A stretch of DNA of 64,000 nt, taken from Pseudomonas sp. SCB32 (lineage in GTDB: Bacteria > Pseudomonadota > Gammaproteobacteria > Pseudomonadales > Pseudomonadaceae). The notes beneath the pieces are model-generated. The model did not search any database and was not told the DNA's origin. It saw nothing but the letters and a program-made list of their open reading frames with translations. A program made the translations under genes and the position numbers. The DNA lies in the NCBI RefSeq assembly GCF_009189165.1, contig NZ_CP045118.1, positions 5,518,001 to 5,582,000 on the forward strand, given 5' to 3'. Shown here piece by piece: positions 1 to 11,648 of this stretch; position 1 is the stretch's first letter, and the number at the start of each line of letters is the position of its first letter.

Positions 1-970
1 TGTCCTCCAGCCGGCCACCCGTGCCGCCGCCCGCCGCCACCGGCGGTTTGCAGATTCCGGAGGCGATGGAAATCGGGGTATGAGGATCGAGGTACAAACC
101 CGAAGTGCGCGCAGCCCCCTTGGGGTTGTGGCAGTGCGAGCAGTTGGCATCGAGGTAGCTGCGCGCCTGCTTCTCCAGGGTTTCGCCTGCGCGCGGATGG
201 CCCCACAGCGCGTTCTGCGGGACCTGCGCCAGCGCCGGCAGGCCCTTGAGGAAGCCGCGCGCCTGCCAGTGCTGCAGCTGGTTCTCGCTGCCACCTTCGT
301 AGGCGAAGTCCTTGTTCAGGTGGCGCGCCTTCGGCCCCAGCGGGGCGATACCGCCGCCCTTCTGCTCGGCATGGCATTCCGAGCACTGGTTGGCGTCCGG
401 AACCATATAAGTGAAGGAGGTCTTGCTGCCGTCCTCGGCGGTCAGCTCCAGCACCGGACTGTCGCCGGCCAGTTCCAGGCGCGCCTCGCGCTGGTCGGCA
501 TCCCACACGTAGGGCAACGCGGTCCAGCCGTCCTTCTGCCGCACCAGCACGCGGGTTTCCACCAGACGGACCTTGCCCAGGTCGAGCCCAGCCTTGGGAT
601 CGCGATCATCCTGGCTGTTCTGCAGCAGGTTGCCCTGGGCGTCCCTGGGGTAATAGAAGGTCTTGGTCAGCACGGTGCCGACGGGGTAGTCGAAGCGGTC
701 CTCGGCATATTGCGCCGACTGCCCGTCCGGCATCCATACGGTACGCAGCTTGTGCGCGTAGTCGGTGAACAGCGGGGTGTTCAGGTCATAGGGCAACACC
801 TCGGCGGCCGGCGTCAAGTGGCCGCCCGCCAGGTGCAGCATGCCCCAGCCGCTGAGCTTTTCCGGGTAGTCGTCGCCTTCGGGCTGATAACGCGGCTTGC
901 TCTCCTGCCCGCACCCGGCCAGTGCAGCGGCCAGGGCGAGCGACAACAGGAACGAAGCGGGTTTGATCAT
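1..970 (-). CDS. SO2930-type diheme cytochrome c lipoprotein (3' end outside window)
   Basis: The 5' 323 codons are in the window; the C-terminus lies beyond base 1. The protein starts with a lipoprotein signal whose lipobox LAGC puts the lipidated Cys at residue 20, so mature protein should be anchored to a membrane facing the periplasm. Two heme c motifs are visible, CSECH at residues 196-200 and CSHCH at 277-281, which fits the diheme family named after Shewanella SO2930. Its ATG overlaps the stop of the upstream beta-helix gene (ATGA), so the two are translationally coupled. From family knowledge these two proteins commonly occur as a pair; the electron donor, acceptor and role are unknown. 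Family assignment is fairly secure, function is not. Confidence 0.85.
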   Translation of the reverse strand, partial: MIKPASFLLSLALAAALAGCGQESKPRYQPEGDDYPEKLSGWGMLHLAGGHLTPAAEVLPYDLNTPLFTDYAHKLRTVWMPDGQSAQYAEDRFDYPVGTVLTKTFYYPRDAQGNLLQNSQDDRDPKAGLDLGKVRLVETRVLVRQKDGWTALPYVWDADQREARLELAGDSPVLELTAEDGSKTSFTYMVPDANQCSECHAEQKGGGIAPLGPKARHLNKDFAYEGGSENQLQHWQARGFLKGLPALAQVPQNALWGHPRAGETLEKQARSYLDANCSHCHNPKGAARTSGLYLDPHTPISIASGICKPPVAAGGGTGGRLED

Positions 971-2214
971 GCCTTGTTGCCCTTCTCGCCCAGCCCGGCC
1001 TGTTCGATCTTCGGCAGCGGCTTGAGCTTGCACTGGTGCGAGCTCATGTCGGTGCTGATGTCCTTGTAGCCGTGCGGCCCGTCGACGTTGACGATGCCGG
1101 CGCTGCCGTTGTCGATGCAGATGGCCAGAGCTTCGGGCAGCCTGCCGTCGACCAGCCGCTTCTCGTTGAAGTAGCCGTCCCAGAGGATGTCCGGCAGGCG
1201 ACCGTTGAGGCCGAACTTGGCGACTTTCAGCGCCTTCAGTTCCATGTGGTCGGGGCTGTCGCCGCCGGGGCCGAAGGTATTGCCGTGGATGTAGATGCCT
1301 TCGGGGTAGGGATCGAAATTCGGCTGGGTCGCCTTGTCCGAATAGTTGGTGCTGAAGTAGCTGCTGATGATGACGTTGGCGGTTTTGTGATTGCCGATCT
1401 TGTTGTCGAAGATCTCCACGTCGTCGTTGGAGTTCACCACCACGCCCGAACCGGCCGGCACACTGGCCACCGGGGTTCCCTTGTGGCCGAAGTTGTCGTG
1501 GTTGTTGCCCTGCACGTCGTTGTCGAAGACGCGGGTGCCACGCCCCGGCTGCTGCAGGTTAGGCATGTTGAAGACGAGGATGCCGCCGGTGTTGTCGGTG
1601 GCGACGTTGTTGTAGACGTCGGCGCCGATGGTGTTCTCGATCTCGATGCCAGCGACATTGCGCTCGGCGCGGTTGTTGCGCACCACCACATTGCGCGACT
1701 GCCCGACGTAGATGCCCGAGTCGGAGGCGCCAATGGCGACGTTGCCTTCGAGCAGGGTGTTCTCGGTCTGTACCGGATAGATGCCGTAGCCGCCGTTGTC
1801 GGTGGAGGCGCCGTTGGTCCACTCGGTGCGGATGTTGCGGATGACGATGTTCTTGCCGCCGATGACCTTCAGGCCGTCGCCCTTGGCGTCTTCGATGGCG
1901 AGGCTCTCGATGGTGAAGTCGGAGGCATCGACGAACAGGCCTTCGGCGCCGGCCTTCTGGTTCTTGAAGTTGAGGATGGTCTTGTCCATCCCGGCGCCGC
2001 GGATGGTTACGCCATCCACCTTCAGGCTCAGGCTGCGGTCGAGGTGGTAGGTCCCCGCCGGGATGTCGATGACATCACCGGCCTTGGCCTTGATCAGGCG
2101 GGCTTGCAGGTCTTTCTGGAAATCGGCGCTGACAACGGCGGTGGGCTTGTCGCCTTCGCCGCAGGCGGCCAGGGCAACGGAGACGGCGATCAGGGACAAG
2201 CAAGCGAGACGCAT
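967..2214 (-). CDS. parallel beta-helix repeat lipoprotein, partner of the SO2930-type cytochrome
   Basis: 415 residues. The chosen ATG gives a short lipoprotein signal ending LAAC (Cys18); an upstream in-frame extension would bury this signal and is rejected. The body (about 40-330) is a run of short repeats rich in N, G, V and I, such as VIRNIRTEWTNG and NVVVRNNRAERN, typical of right-handed parallel beta-helix proteins of the pectate-lyase fold. No hydrolase active site was recognised. The gene is first in a two-gene unit and overlaps the cytochrome start by 4 bases. The fold is well supported; substrate or ligand is unknown. The pairing suggests a periplasmic complex in which the helix binds something used by the redox protein, but that is inference. 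Confidence 0.85.
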   Translation of the reverse strand: MRLACLSLIAVSVALAACGEGDKPTAVVSADFQKDLQARLIKAKAGDVIDIPAGTYHLDRSLSLKVDGVTIRGAGMDKTILNFKNQKAGAEGLFVDASDFTIESLAIEDAKGDGLKVIGGKNIVIRNIRTEWTNGASTDNGGYGIYPVQTENTLLEGNVAIGASDSGIYVGQSRNVVVRNNRAERNVAGIEIENTIGADVYNNVATDNTGGILVFNMPNLQQPGRGTRVFDNDVQGNNHDNFGHKGTPVASVPAGSGVVVNSNDDVEIFDNKIGNHKTANVIISSYFSTNYSDKATQPNFDPYPEGIYIHGNTFGPGGDSPDHMELKALKVAKFGLNGRLPDILWDGYFNEKRLVDGRLPEALAICIDNGSAGIVNVDGPHGYKDISTDMSSHQCKLKPLPKIEQAGLGEKGNKA

Positions 2215-2293
2215 GGCGGGACACTCCGGTCTTGTTCTTATGGTTCTGGAACTATAGTGCCAAGTAATTTCCGTGGGTAGCCCCCAAATGCAG

Positions 2294-2378
2294 AAAACCC
2301 GCGCCATTCGCGGGCTACAGCGGCGCGACCGGTTGGCCACCCCCGAAATAGACAAGCCCCGCAATTGCGGGGCTTGTC
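2294..2378 (-). terminator. tandem hairpins downstream of ygiQ
   Basis: Reading the minus strand after the ygiQ stop, a perfect palindrome (GACAAGCCCCGCAA and its complement, 2351-2378) is followed by a second hairpin (CCCGCG/CGCGGG, 2298-2314) ending in TTTT. Together they look like a double intrinsic terminator for ygiQ. The rest of the 188-base gap should hold the promoter of the beta-helix/cytochrome operon; no clear promoter was picked. Confidence 0.65.
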
Positions 2379-2402
2379 TGGATCACGCAGCGAGACCTTC
2401 GG

Positions 2403-4658
<2,256 letters not shown>

Positions 4659-4855
4659 CACGGGCACCGGGGTATCTCGAAGTAGGTATCGCGGAAAACG
4701 CGGGCGCGGAATATAGCACAAAAAGTGTACAAATCCGACCAGCGAACTCAGATTTAACCGGCACGCGCCGGTTCGTCAGTGCCATCATATGGCTATACTT
4801 CAGCCACTATCCGCAGTAGGTGCCGGGATGCCCCGAGGCACAGGGAGTGCGTGTC

Positions 4856-6727
4856 GTGCGTCATCTTTTCGTGCTGATGCTCGCGCTGCTGGTCGGCCAG
4901 GCCGCCGCAGTCGAGCTGGACTCCAGCGCCAGTGGCACCTGGCTCAATGGTAGCCTGGAACTCCTCGAGGATCGCGACGGCGGGATGCCGTTCGACGAAG
5001 TGCAGCGCAGCGCTGGCTTCGTTCCGGCCAACGGCCGCACCAGCGTCGGCCAGAGCCCCAGCGCCTGGTGGCTGCGCCTGGACCTCGACCGCCGGCAAAC
5101 ACCGCCCGGCGGCTGGTGGCTGGAAGTGGACGCGGTCAACCTCAAGGACCTGCGCCTGTACCTGCCCGATGAGCAGGGGCGCTACGTCGAGCGACTCTCC
5201 GGCGAGTCGGTGCCCTTCTCCGCCGGCCGCGACCGTACCTATCGACGCCCGGTGTTCCACCTGCCCGAAGGCGACGGCCCCCTGCGCATCTACCTGCGCA
5301 CCTTTGACCCCGCCGGCAACTCCTTCCCGCTGCGCGTCTGGGCGCTGGACGACCTGCAGGACCACCGCGCCGATACCAACCTTTTCCTCGGCGTGGTCTA
5401 TGGCCTGATCACCGCCCTGCTGCTGTACAACCTGTTCATCCTGCTGACCCTGCGCGACCGCGCCTACCTGTGGTACGTGCTGACGACCGCCGCGGCGCTG
5501 CTGTTCAGCCTCGGCATGACCGGCCACGGCTTCAAGTACCTCTGGCCCGACCAGGCGGTGCCCTGGTGGCTGGACCGCATCACCCTGCCCTCACTGTGGG
5601 GGCTGTGCGTGCACCGCTTCACCATCACCCTGCTGCAGACCCGCCGGCACGTGCGCTGGGCGCACCACCTGCTGAACCTGAACTGCGCGCTGTACCTGCT
5701 CACCATCCTGCTCAGCGCCCTGCAGCTGCGCAGTGTCGCCAGCTGGATGCTGGTGGTGATCACCCTGATCGGCGTACCGGCTGCGATGGGCGCCGCGCTG
5801 ACCCGCTGGCGCCAGGGCTCCCTCCCCGCCTTCCTCTATCTACTCGGTTTCGGCCTGGTGCTCGGCAGCGTGAGTATCTCGGTGATGCGTGCGCTGGCCG
5901 TGGTACAGCCGCAGCCGATGACCACCTACATCTTCCCGATCGCCGTTGCCATGGAGTCGGTGCTCTTCTCCTTCGCCCTCACCTCGCGCATCCGCAGCCT
6001 CAAGCGGGAACGCGCACATGCGGTGGAGCAGGCCAACCGCGAGAAGAACGCACGCCTCTCGATGATGCAGAGCGCGCAGCAGGACCTGGCCCAGGCGGTC
6101 GCCGAACGCACCGCCGAGCTGACCCAGAGCAACCAGCTGCTGCGTGAGCGCGAGGCCCAGCTGCAACACGCGGCGCACTACGACCCGCTGACCAGCCTGC
6201 CCAACCGCCGCTTCCTGGTCGAACACGCCGAGCAGGCGCTGGAGCGCGCCCAGCAGAACGGCGAAACCCTGGCGCTGATGCTGATCGACCTCGATCACTT
6301 CAAGCCGATCAACGACAGCCACGGCCACGATGCCGGCGACTTCATGCTGCAGAACGTCGGGCATCGCCTGCGCCAGTGCGTGCGCGCCAGCGATTGCGTG
6401 GCACGCCTGGGCGGCGATGAGTTCGCCGCGCTGATTGCCGGCCCTGACGCCGAAGGCCATGCCCGCGAGATCGCCAAGCGTCTTCTCAACGAGCTGTCGC
6501 GTCCGGTGCTCTTCGACGCACTGGAACTGCGCGTCACCCCCAGCATCGGCGTGGCCATCTACCCGAGCCATGCGATGCAGTTCAGCAAGCTGTACAAGGC
6601 GGCCGACCAGGCCTTGTATGACGTGAAGGGCAACGGCCGGGCGAGCTACGCCATCGCCAACGAGAGCGGCAACGAGGGCAGCGAGCTCTGGCAGGACAAC
6701 GGCCAGACCACGGAAGGCCGCGCCTGA
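4856..6727 (+). CDS. nicD: 7TM-DISM membrane diguanylate cyclase (NicD-like)
   Basis: 623 residues, makes c-di-GMP from GTP at the inner membrane. Order of domains: signal peptide (1-20), periplasmic 7TMR-DISM extracellular domain (about 25-160), seven-helix membrane block (about 175-380), coiled coil (about 385-430), GGDEF domain with an intact G519-G-D-E-F523 active site. There is no EAL domain. A GTG start at 4856 was chosen because AGGGAG lies 8 bases upstream; an earlier in-frame GTG at 4820 lacks this. The position beside alr and ygiQ matches PAO1 PA4929, NicD, which is reported to act in nutrient-induced biofilm dispersion. The ligand of the periplasmic domain here is inferred only by orthology. 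The stop abuts the alr stop with no gap. Confidence 0.9.
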   Translation: MRHLFVLMLALLVGQAAAVELDSSASGTWLNGSLELLEDRDGGMPFDEVQRSAGFVPANGRTSVGQSPSAWWLRLDLDRRQTPPGGWWLEVDAVNLKDLRLYLPDEQGRYVERLSGESVPFSAGRDRTYRRPVFHLPEGDGPLRIYLRTFDPAGNSFPLRVWALDDLQDHRADTNLFLGVVYGLITALLLYNLFILLTLRDRAYLWYVLTTAAALLFSLGMTGHGFKYLWPDQAVPWWLDRITLPSLWGLCVHRFTITLLQTRRHVRWAHHLLNLNCALYLLTILLSALQLRSVASWMLVVITLIGVPAAMGAALTRWRQGSLPAFLYLLGFGLVLGSVSISVMRALAVVQPQPMTTYIFPIAVAMESVLFSFALTSRIRSLKRERAHAVEQANREKNARLSMMQSAQQDLAQAVAERTAELTQSNQLLREREAQLQHAAHYDPLTSLPNRRFLVEHAEQALERAQQNGETLALMLIDLDHFKPINDSHGHDAGDFMLQNVGHRLRQCVRASDCVARLGGDEFAALIAGPDAEGHAREIAKRLLNELSRPVLFDALELRVTPSIGVAIYPSHAMQFSKLYKAADQALYDVKGNGRASYAIANESGNEGSELWQDNGQTTEGRA

Positions 6728-7804
6728 TCAGCTGCGATAGCGACGCGGCACACGGGCGGTGACCTTGGTCAGCAGCTCGTAGCCGATGGTTCCGGCGTGG
6801 CTCGCCACCTCGTCCACCGGCAGGTTCGCGCCCCACAGTTCGACAGGCTCGCCAACTTCCACATGGGGCAGATCGGTGAGGTCGACCGCCAGCATGTCCA
6901 TCGACACCCGACCGGCCAGCGGCACCCGGCGCCCAGCCACCAGTACCGGCGCTCCGCTCGGCGCATGGCGCGGATAACCGTCGGCGTAACCACAACTCAC
7001 AGTGCCGATGCGCGAGGGGCGCTGCGCCACCCAGCTGGCGCCGTAGCCAACGCTCTCCCCGACCGGCACCTCGCGTACCGCGATCAACTGCGCCTCCAGG
7101 CTCATCGCCGGGCGCAGGCCCAGCTCGGCCGCGCCGATATCGGCAAAAGGCGTGGCGCCGTAGAGCATGATGCCAGGGCGAATCCAATCCATGTGGGCAG
7201 CGGGAATGGTCAGCACGGCGGCGGAATTGGCCAGCGAGCGCTGGTCGAAGTCCAGGTCGAGCACGCTGAGGAAGCAGGCCACCTGGTCTTCGGTAAGGTC
7301 ATCACCGCGCAGGTCGGCGTTGGCGAAGTGGCTCATCAGGTTCAGCTCGGCCACCTGCGGCGCCTGGCGCAGGCGCGGATGCCAGTCGCGGATCGCCTCT
7401 GGCGAGAAGCCCAGGCGGTGCATGCCGGAATCCAGCTTCATCCAGACATTAAGCGCGGTCGGCAGTTGCGCGGCGAGCAGCGCCTGGGCCTGCTCCGGCC
7501 CCTGCACGGCCACATCCAGGCGCAGTTGCGCGGCGATCAGGTATTCGTTCGCCTCGAAGCAGCCCTCCAGCAGCAGGATGCGGGCATCGGCGTGCAGCGC
7601 GCGCACCTCCGCGGCTTCCTCCAGGCAGGCCACGGCAAAGCCATCGGCCTCATCGTGCAGGCTGCTGACCACCTCCCGCGCGCCATGCCCGTAGGCATTC
7701 GCCTTGACCACCGCGAACGCCTGGCGGCCCGGCGCGCAACGCTTGGCGACGGCGTAGTTGTGGCGGATGGCGGAAAGATCGACGGTGGCGACGAGCGGAC
7801 GCAT
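6728..7804 (-). CDS. alr: alanine racemase
   Basis: 358 residues. PLP enzyme interconverting L- and D-alanine for peptidoglycan precursors in the cytoplasm. The PLP lysine is K34 in AVVKANAYGHG and the second catalytic base is Y254 in VGYGASW. The start MRPLVATVDL was chosen over an 18-residue upstream extension because family members begin a few residues before the first beta strand. It lies downstream of dnaB as in PAO1 (PA4930), supporting the biosynthetic alr rather than the catabolic dadX, which sits with dadA. It converges with nicD and its stop codon directly abuts the nicD stop. Confidence 0.94.
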   Translation of the reverse strand: MRPLVATVDLSAIRHNYAVAKRCAPGRQAFAVVKANAYGHGAREVVSSLHDEADGFAVACLEEAAEVRALHADARILLLEGCFEANEYLIAAQLRLDVAVQGPEQAQALLAAQLPTALNVWMKLDSGMHRLGFSPEAIRDWHPRLRQAPQVAELNLMSHFANADLRGDDLTEDQVACFLSVLDLDFDQRSLANSAAVLTIPAAHMDWIRPGIMLYGATPFADIGAAELGLRPAMSLEAQLIAVREVPVGESVGYGASWVAQRPSRIGTVSCGYADGYPRHAPSGAPVLVAGRRVPLAGRVSMDMLAVDLTDLPHVEVGEPVELWGANLPVDEVASHAGTIGYELLTKVTARVPRRYRS

Positions 7805-7825
7805 GGCTGCGGGTCCTGAAACGAA

Positions 7826-7851
7826 ACGGGCGTCCATTTTAAGACGCCCGT
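7826..7851 (-). terminator. hairpin between dnaB and alr
   Basis: ACGGGCGTC and GACGCCCGT form a 9-bp stem with an 8-base loop. On the minus strand it is followed by TTCGTTTC, only a weak U tract. It may attenuate transcription from dnaB into alr. Confidence 0.45.
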
Positions 7852-7874
7852 CGGCCATGCGATATGTGGCTATG

Positions 7875-9269
7875 TCACTCGTCTTCGAAGTTGTACATGC
7901 CGGGCGCGAGGTTCTCGAAGCGGCTGTAGCGGCCGAGGAAGGCCACGCGCACGGTACCGATGGGGCCGTTACGCTGCTTGCCGAGGATGATCTCGGCGAC
8001 GCCCTTGAACTCGGTCTCCGGGTGATACACCTCGTCGCGGTAGACGAACATGATCACGTCGGCGTCCTGCTCGATCGCTCCGGATTCACGAAGGTCGGAG
8101 TTCACCGGGCGCTTGTTGGGGCGCTGTTCCAGCGAGCGGTTGAGCTGGGAGAGGGCCACCACCGGGCAGTTGAACTCCTTCGCCAGCGCCTTGAGCGAGC
8201 GGGAGATCTCGGAAATCTCGTTGGTCCGGTTGTCGCCGGAAGAACCGGGAATCTGCATCAGCTGCAGGTAGTCGACCATGATCAGGCCGACTTCGCCGTG
8301 CTCGCGGGCGAGGCGGCGGGTACGCGCACGCATTTCCGAGGGCGAGATGCCGGCAGTGTCGTCGATGAACAGCTTGCGGTCGTTGAGCAGGTTCACCGCC
8401 GAGGTCAGGCGCGGCCAATCCTCGTCGTCCAGCTTGCCCGTACGCACCTTGGTCTGGTCGATGCGGCCAAGGGACGCGAGCATACGCATCACGATGGAGT
8501 CGGAGGGCATTTCCAGGGAGTACACCAGGATCGCCTTGTCGCTGCGCATCAGGGCGTTCTCCACCAGGTTCATGGCGAAGGTGGTCTTGCCCATGGACGG
8601 TCGGCCGGCAACGATGATCAGGTCGGACGGCTGCAGACCGCTGGTCTTTTCATCGAGGTCGGTGAAGCCGGTGGAAATCCCGGTCAGCGCCTCGCTGGTG
8701 TTGAACAGATGGTCGATACGGTCGATGGTCTTGACCAGGATGTCGCTGATCCCCACCGGGCCGCCGGTCTTGGGCCGCGCTTCGGCGATCTCGAAGATCT
8801 TGCGCTCGGCTTCGTCGAGCACTTCGTTGGCGCTGCGCCCTTCCGGGTTGAAGGCGCTGTCGGCGATATCGCTGCTGATGCCGATCAACTGCCGCAGCGT
8901 GGCGCGCTCGCGGATGATGTTCGCGTACGCCTTGATGTTCGCCACCGAGGGCGTGTTCTTCGCCAGCTCCGCGAGGTAGGCAAGGCCGCCCACCTGGGAC
9001 AGCTGGCCCTCGCGTTCGAGCATCTCGGAGAGGGTCACCACGTCGATCGGCTGGTTGGCTTCGGCGAGCTTGTAGACGGCGCGGAAGATCAGGCGATGGT
9101 CATGGCGATAGAAGTCGCCATCGGACACCGCGTCGGACACACGCTCCCACGCATTGTTGTCGAGCATCAGGCCGCCCAGCACCGCCTGTTCGGCTTCGAT
9201 CGAGTGCGGTGGCACCTTGAGGGAAGCAGTCTGCAGGTCGTATTGCTCGGGGATGGTGATGTCGTTCAT
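7875..9269 (-). CDS. dnaB: replicative DNA helicase DnaB
   Basis: 464 residues, full length. Hexameric 5'-3' helicase unwinding DNA at the replication fork and recruiting primase. The N-terminal DnaB domain begins PPHSIEAEQAVLGGL; the RecA-like ATPase domain has Walker A GRPSMGKTT (Lys at residue 228), Walker B LIMVDYLQLM and the conserved RSLKALAKEF segment. No intein is present, which is worth noting because dnaB is a frequent intein site. It lies downstream of the rpsF-rpsR-rplI cluster, separated from rplI by a strong terminator, so it should have its own promoter in the 140-base gap. Confidence 0.97.
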   Translation of the reverse strand: MNDITIPEQYDLQTASLKVPPHSIEAEQAVLGGLMLDNNAWERVSDAVSDGDFYRHDHRLIFRAVYKLAEANQPIDVVTLSEMLEREGQLSQVGGLAYLAELAKNTPSVANIKAYANIIRERATLRQLIGISSDIADSAFNPEGRSANEVLDEAERKIFEIAEARPKTGGPVGISDILVKTIDRIDHLFNTSEALTGISTGFTDLDEKTSGLQPSDLIIVAGRPSMGKTTFAMNLVENALMRSDKAILVYSLEMPSDSIVMRMLASLGRIDQTKVRTGKLDDEDWPRLTSAVNLLNDRKLFIDDTAGISPSEMRARTRRLAREHGEVGLIMVDYLQLMQIPGSSGDNRTNEISEISRSLKALAKEFNCPVVALSQLNRSLEQRPNKRPVNSDLRESGAIEQDADVIMFVYRDEVYHPETEFKGVAEIILGKQRNGPIGTVRVAFLGRYSRFENLAPGMYNFEDE

Positions 9270-9310
9270 GGGCTCTGCGTGCGGTCTCTTCGTGCTGATT
9301 GGAACGGCGG

Positions 9311-9350
9311 AAAAACAAAGGGCACGGTACCGAAATTCAGTACCGTGCCC
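9311..9350 (-). terminator. intrinsic terminator after rplI
   Basis: An 11-bp perfect stem (GGGCACGGTAC with GTACCGTGCCC, 9320-9350, 9-base loop) followed on the minus strand by TTTGTTTTT. This is a textbook Rho-independent terminator ending the rpsF operon before dnaB. Confidence 0.88.
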
Positions 9351-9409
9351 GATGTTAGCGGACTGATTCGCTCACGCAAGGTGTGCGAATCGTCCTAGCG
9401 ACGGATCGC

Positions 9410-9856
9410 TTACTCGGCGACTACAACCACGTGCAGGGTTGCATCAACATCCATGTGCAGTTGCACTTCGATGTTGTATTCGCCTACAGCGCGCAGGGCG
9501 CCGTCGGGCAGGCGAACTTCGCTCTTTTCCAGCGGGTAGCCGGCAGCCGAAACGGCGTCGGCGATGTCGCGGGTGCCGATCGAACCGAACAGTTTGCCTT
9601 CGTCGCCAGCGTGGGCGCCGATGGTCACGATCAGTTCGGCCAGTTGGGCAGCACGAGCTTCAGCAGCGGCTTTCTTATCAGCAGCGGCTTTTTCCAGCTC
9701 TGCACGGCGCTCTTCGAAAGCAGCGACGTTGGCAGCGGTGGCAGCGGTGGCTTTGCCCTGCGGCAGCAGGTAGTTACGGGCGTAACCGCCCTTTACGTTC
9801 AGCTTGTCGCCCAGGTTGCCCAGTTTGGCGATCTTTTCCAGCAGGATGACTTCCAT
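9410..9856 (-). CDS. rplI: 50S ribosomal protein L9
   Basis: 148 residues, standard length. The N-terminal rRNA-binding domain ([17 protein letters not shown]...[14 protein letters not shown]) is followed by the long connecting helix rich in Ala, Glu and Lys (about 45-75) and the C-terminal domain. It is last in the operon rpsF-rpsR-membrane protein-rplI and is followed by a strong terminator. Confidence 0.98.
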   Translation of the reverse strand: MEVILLEKIAKLGNLGDKLNVKGGYARNYLLPQGKATAATAANVAAFEERRAELEKAAADKKAAAEARAAQLAELIVTIGAHAGDEGKLFGSIGTRDIADAVSAAGYPLEKSEVRLPDGALRAVGEYNIEVQLHMDVDATLHVVVVAE

Positions 9857-9877
9857 TTGAGTCTTACCTCTTAACTT

Positions 9878-10747
9878 TTAACCTTCACCGTTCGCGGCTT
9901 TCTGGCGACGGGCCAGACGACCGCGAAAATCAAACAGACTGTCGACGACGGCGACAAGACAGATCACATTGCCCAGTACGAATACCAGCAGGTACAGCGG
10001 TGCCAGCCAGAAGCCCGGAAGCTTCTTCAGCGCGACCAGCCCGTGGCCCAGTGCGATCCCGGCAAACAGCAGCGGGATCATGCACAGCGGCGCCAGCATG
10101 GTGGCCGCGGGACCTGCGAAGGGCAGAGCCACAACGCCGACCAGCAGCGCGATAGCCGTGCCCGGCGACAGGCGCAGTGCGCGGAACTCGCGGCCAAACC
10201 CTTCCGGGTTGAACAGCACTGCCTGCCAATAACGCGCCAGCATCAGGCACATCAGGCTGATCGTCTGCAGCGAGGCTGCCATCAGGCCGGTGATGGTCGG
10301 AACCATCTCCGCCTGCAGGGCGGCCAACTGTTCCGGCGAAAGCTTGGCTTCGGCCAGAACCTGCGGCAGTGCCTTGCCGAACGCATCGGCAAGAGCAGCG
10401 ACCAACCCGGCCGACACCGTGCTGAGCAGCAGCACGAACACCGCACCGAGCACAACGCTCGCCAGCATCACCTGGTTCCAGGACACCTTGCTGCGCAGAA
10501 CCTGCGCCAGCACGGCACTACCCACCAGAACCAGACTCACGCTGGGATCACCCAGGTACCACCAGGCCAGTGCCGGAAGCAGCGCCCAGCCCAGGATGCC
10601 AAAGGCATCACCGGCGCCACGGCGCAACAGCACCAGACTGCCTGCTGCGGCACCGAGCCAGAACAACGGCTGCAGTACCGCGGCTGCGACGACCACCAGG
10701 GTCGCCTGCATGCGGCCTCGCATGACAAATTCAGCCAATGCGCGCAT
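9878..10747 (-). CDS. multi-pass membrane protein of unknown function between rpsR and rplI
   Basis: 289 residues with about eight hydrophobic segments, for example LVVVAAAVLQPLFWLGAAAGSLVLL near the start and LPGFWLAPLYLLVFVLGNVICLVAVV near the end, and a basic C-terminal tail (RGRLARRQKAANGEG). No catalytic motif was recognised. It sits within a ribosomal protein operon, as the hypothetical gene PA4933 does in PAO1, so it is a conserved passenger and not an insertion. An inner membrane location is strongly supported; a link to translation is only suggested by position. Confidence 0.85.
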   Translation of the reverse strand: MRALAEFVMRGRMQATLVVVAAAVLQPLFWLGAAAGSLVLLRRGAGDAFGILGWALLPALAWWYLGDPSVSLVLVGSAVLAQVLRSKVSWNQVMLASVVLGAVFVLLLSTVSAGLVAALADAFGKALPQVLAEAKLSPEQLAALQAEMVPTITGLMAASLQTISLMCLMLARYWQAVLFNPEGFGREFRALRLSPGTAIALLVGVVALPFAGPAATMLAPLCMIPLLFAGIALGHGLVALKKLPGFWLAPLYLLVFVLGNVICLVAVVDSLFDFRGRLARRQKAANGEG

Positions 10748-10781
10748 GCGATCTATCCATCAATCCCAGTCGACTGCCCGA

Positions 10782-11012
10782 TCAACGGCCGTGGCTGTCG
10801 GTGTAGGGAAGCAGGGCCAGGTAGCGGGCGCGCTTGATAGCGGTCGCCAGCTGACGCTGGTACTTGGCCTTGGTGCCGGTGATACGGCTCGGAACGATCT
10901 TGCCGGTTTCGGAAACGTAGGCTTTCAGGGTGTTGAGATCCTTGTAATCGATCTCTTTCACGCCTTCAGCGGTGAAACGGCAGAACTTACGACGACGGAA
11001 GAAACGTGCCAT
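10782..11012 (-). CDS. rpsR: 30S ribosomal protein S18
   Basis: 76 residues, standard length. Begins [13 protein letters not shown] and contains the conserved [26 protein letters not shown] core that binds S6 and 16S rRNA in the central domain of the small subunit. It lies 29 bases downstream of rpsF, with which it is co-transcribed; S18 and S6 form a heterodimer. Confidence 0.98.
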   Translation of the reverse strand: MARFFRRRKFCRFTAEGVKEIDYKDLNTLKAYVSETGKIVPSRITGTKAKYQRQLATAIKRARYLALLPYTDSHGR

Positions 11013-11041
11013 GTGTGTGGCTCCTCAATACTGGTCCGGGA

Positions 11042-11458
11042 TTACTCGTCAGCGCTGTCGCGGCTATCTTCGCCGTCAGCGGACTCGCCCTCGTTCGATT
11101 CGGGACGCTCACGGCGCTCGCGGCGCTCGTTGCGGCTCTCTTCGGCCTTCAGCATTTCGGACTGGCCGGTAACGGCTTCGTCGCGACGGATGACCATGTT
11201 ACGGATCACGGCGTCGTTGTAGCGGAAGTTGTCTTCCAGCTCTGCCAGGGCCTTGGCGGTGCACTCGACGTTCATCAGAACGTAGTGAGCCTTGTGCACG
11301 TTGTTGATGGCGTAAGCCAGCTGACGACGGCCCCAGTCTTCCAGACGGTGGACTTTGCCGCCGTCTTCTTCGATGGCCTTGGTGTAACGCTCGACCATGC
11401 CACCGACTTGTTCGCTCTGGTCCGGGTGAACCAGGAACACGATTTCGTAATGACGCAT
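11042..11458 (-). CDS. rpsF: 30S ribosomal protein S6
   Basis: 138 residues. The ferredoxin-like core ([18 protein letters not shown] to about residue 100) is followed by a charged tail of about 35 residues rich in Arg, Glu, Asp and Ser. A tail that could take glutamate additions by RimK is known in proteobacteria; here it ends SADE, so acceptor use is uncertain. It is the first gene of the operon, behind a good sigma-70 promoter about 115 bases upstream. Confidence 0.98.
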   Translation of the reverse strand: MRHYEIVFLVHPDQSEQVGGMVERYTKAIEEDGGKVHRLEDWGRRQLAYAINNVHKAHYVLMNVECTAKALAELEDNFRYNDAVIRNMVIRRDEAVTGQSEMLKAEESRNERRERRERPESNEGESADGEDSRDSADE

Positions 11459-11573
11459 AAATGCTCCTTACGGATTGCAGCCTGCCGACAAAGCGGTCAG
11501 ACAAGGAGTGAATGATTTTTTCCTTACCGCTCGGAAGGACGCGCAAACGCCTGCCCGGACGACAAGGGCCGAC

Positions 11574-11602
11574 ATTCTAGAGAAGGGGGGAAGGTGGCGC
11601 AA
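11574..11602 (-). promoter_or_regulatory. sigma-70 promoter of the rpsF operon
   Basis: On the minus strand TTGCGC (11602-11597) and TAGAAT (11579-11574) are separated by exactly 17 bases. The predicted start near 11567 leaves a leader of about 110 bases before rpsF, long enough for translational autoregulation, which is known for S6:S18 in other bacteria. Confidence 0.7.
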
Positions 11603-11648
11603 GGAAATTGACGATTATTTGTACAACCCCCGCGACCGAGGGCTCTTC

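Noticed and set aside
4820..4855. Earlier GTG start for nicD
   Set aside because: It adds 12 residues (VPGCPEAQGVRV) before the signal peptide and lacks the AGGGAG that precedes the GTG at 4856.
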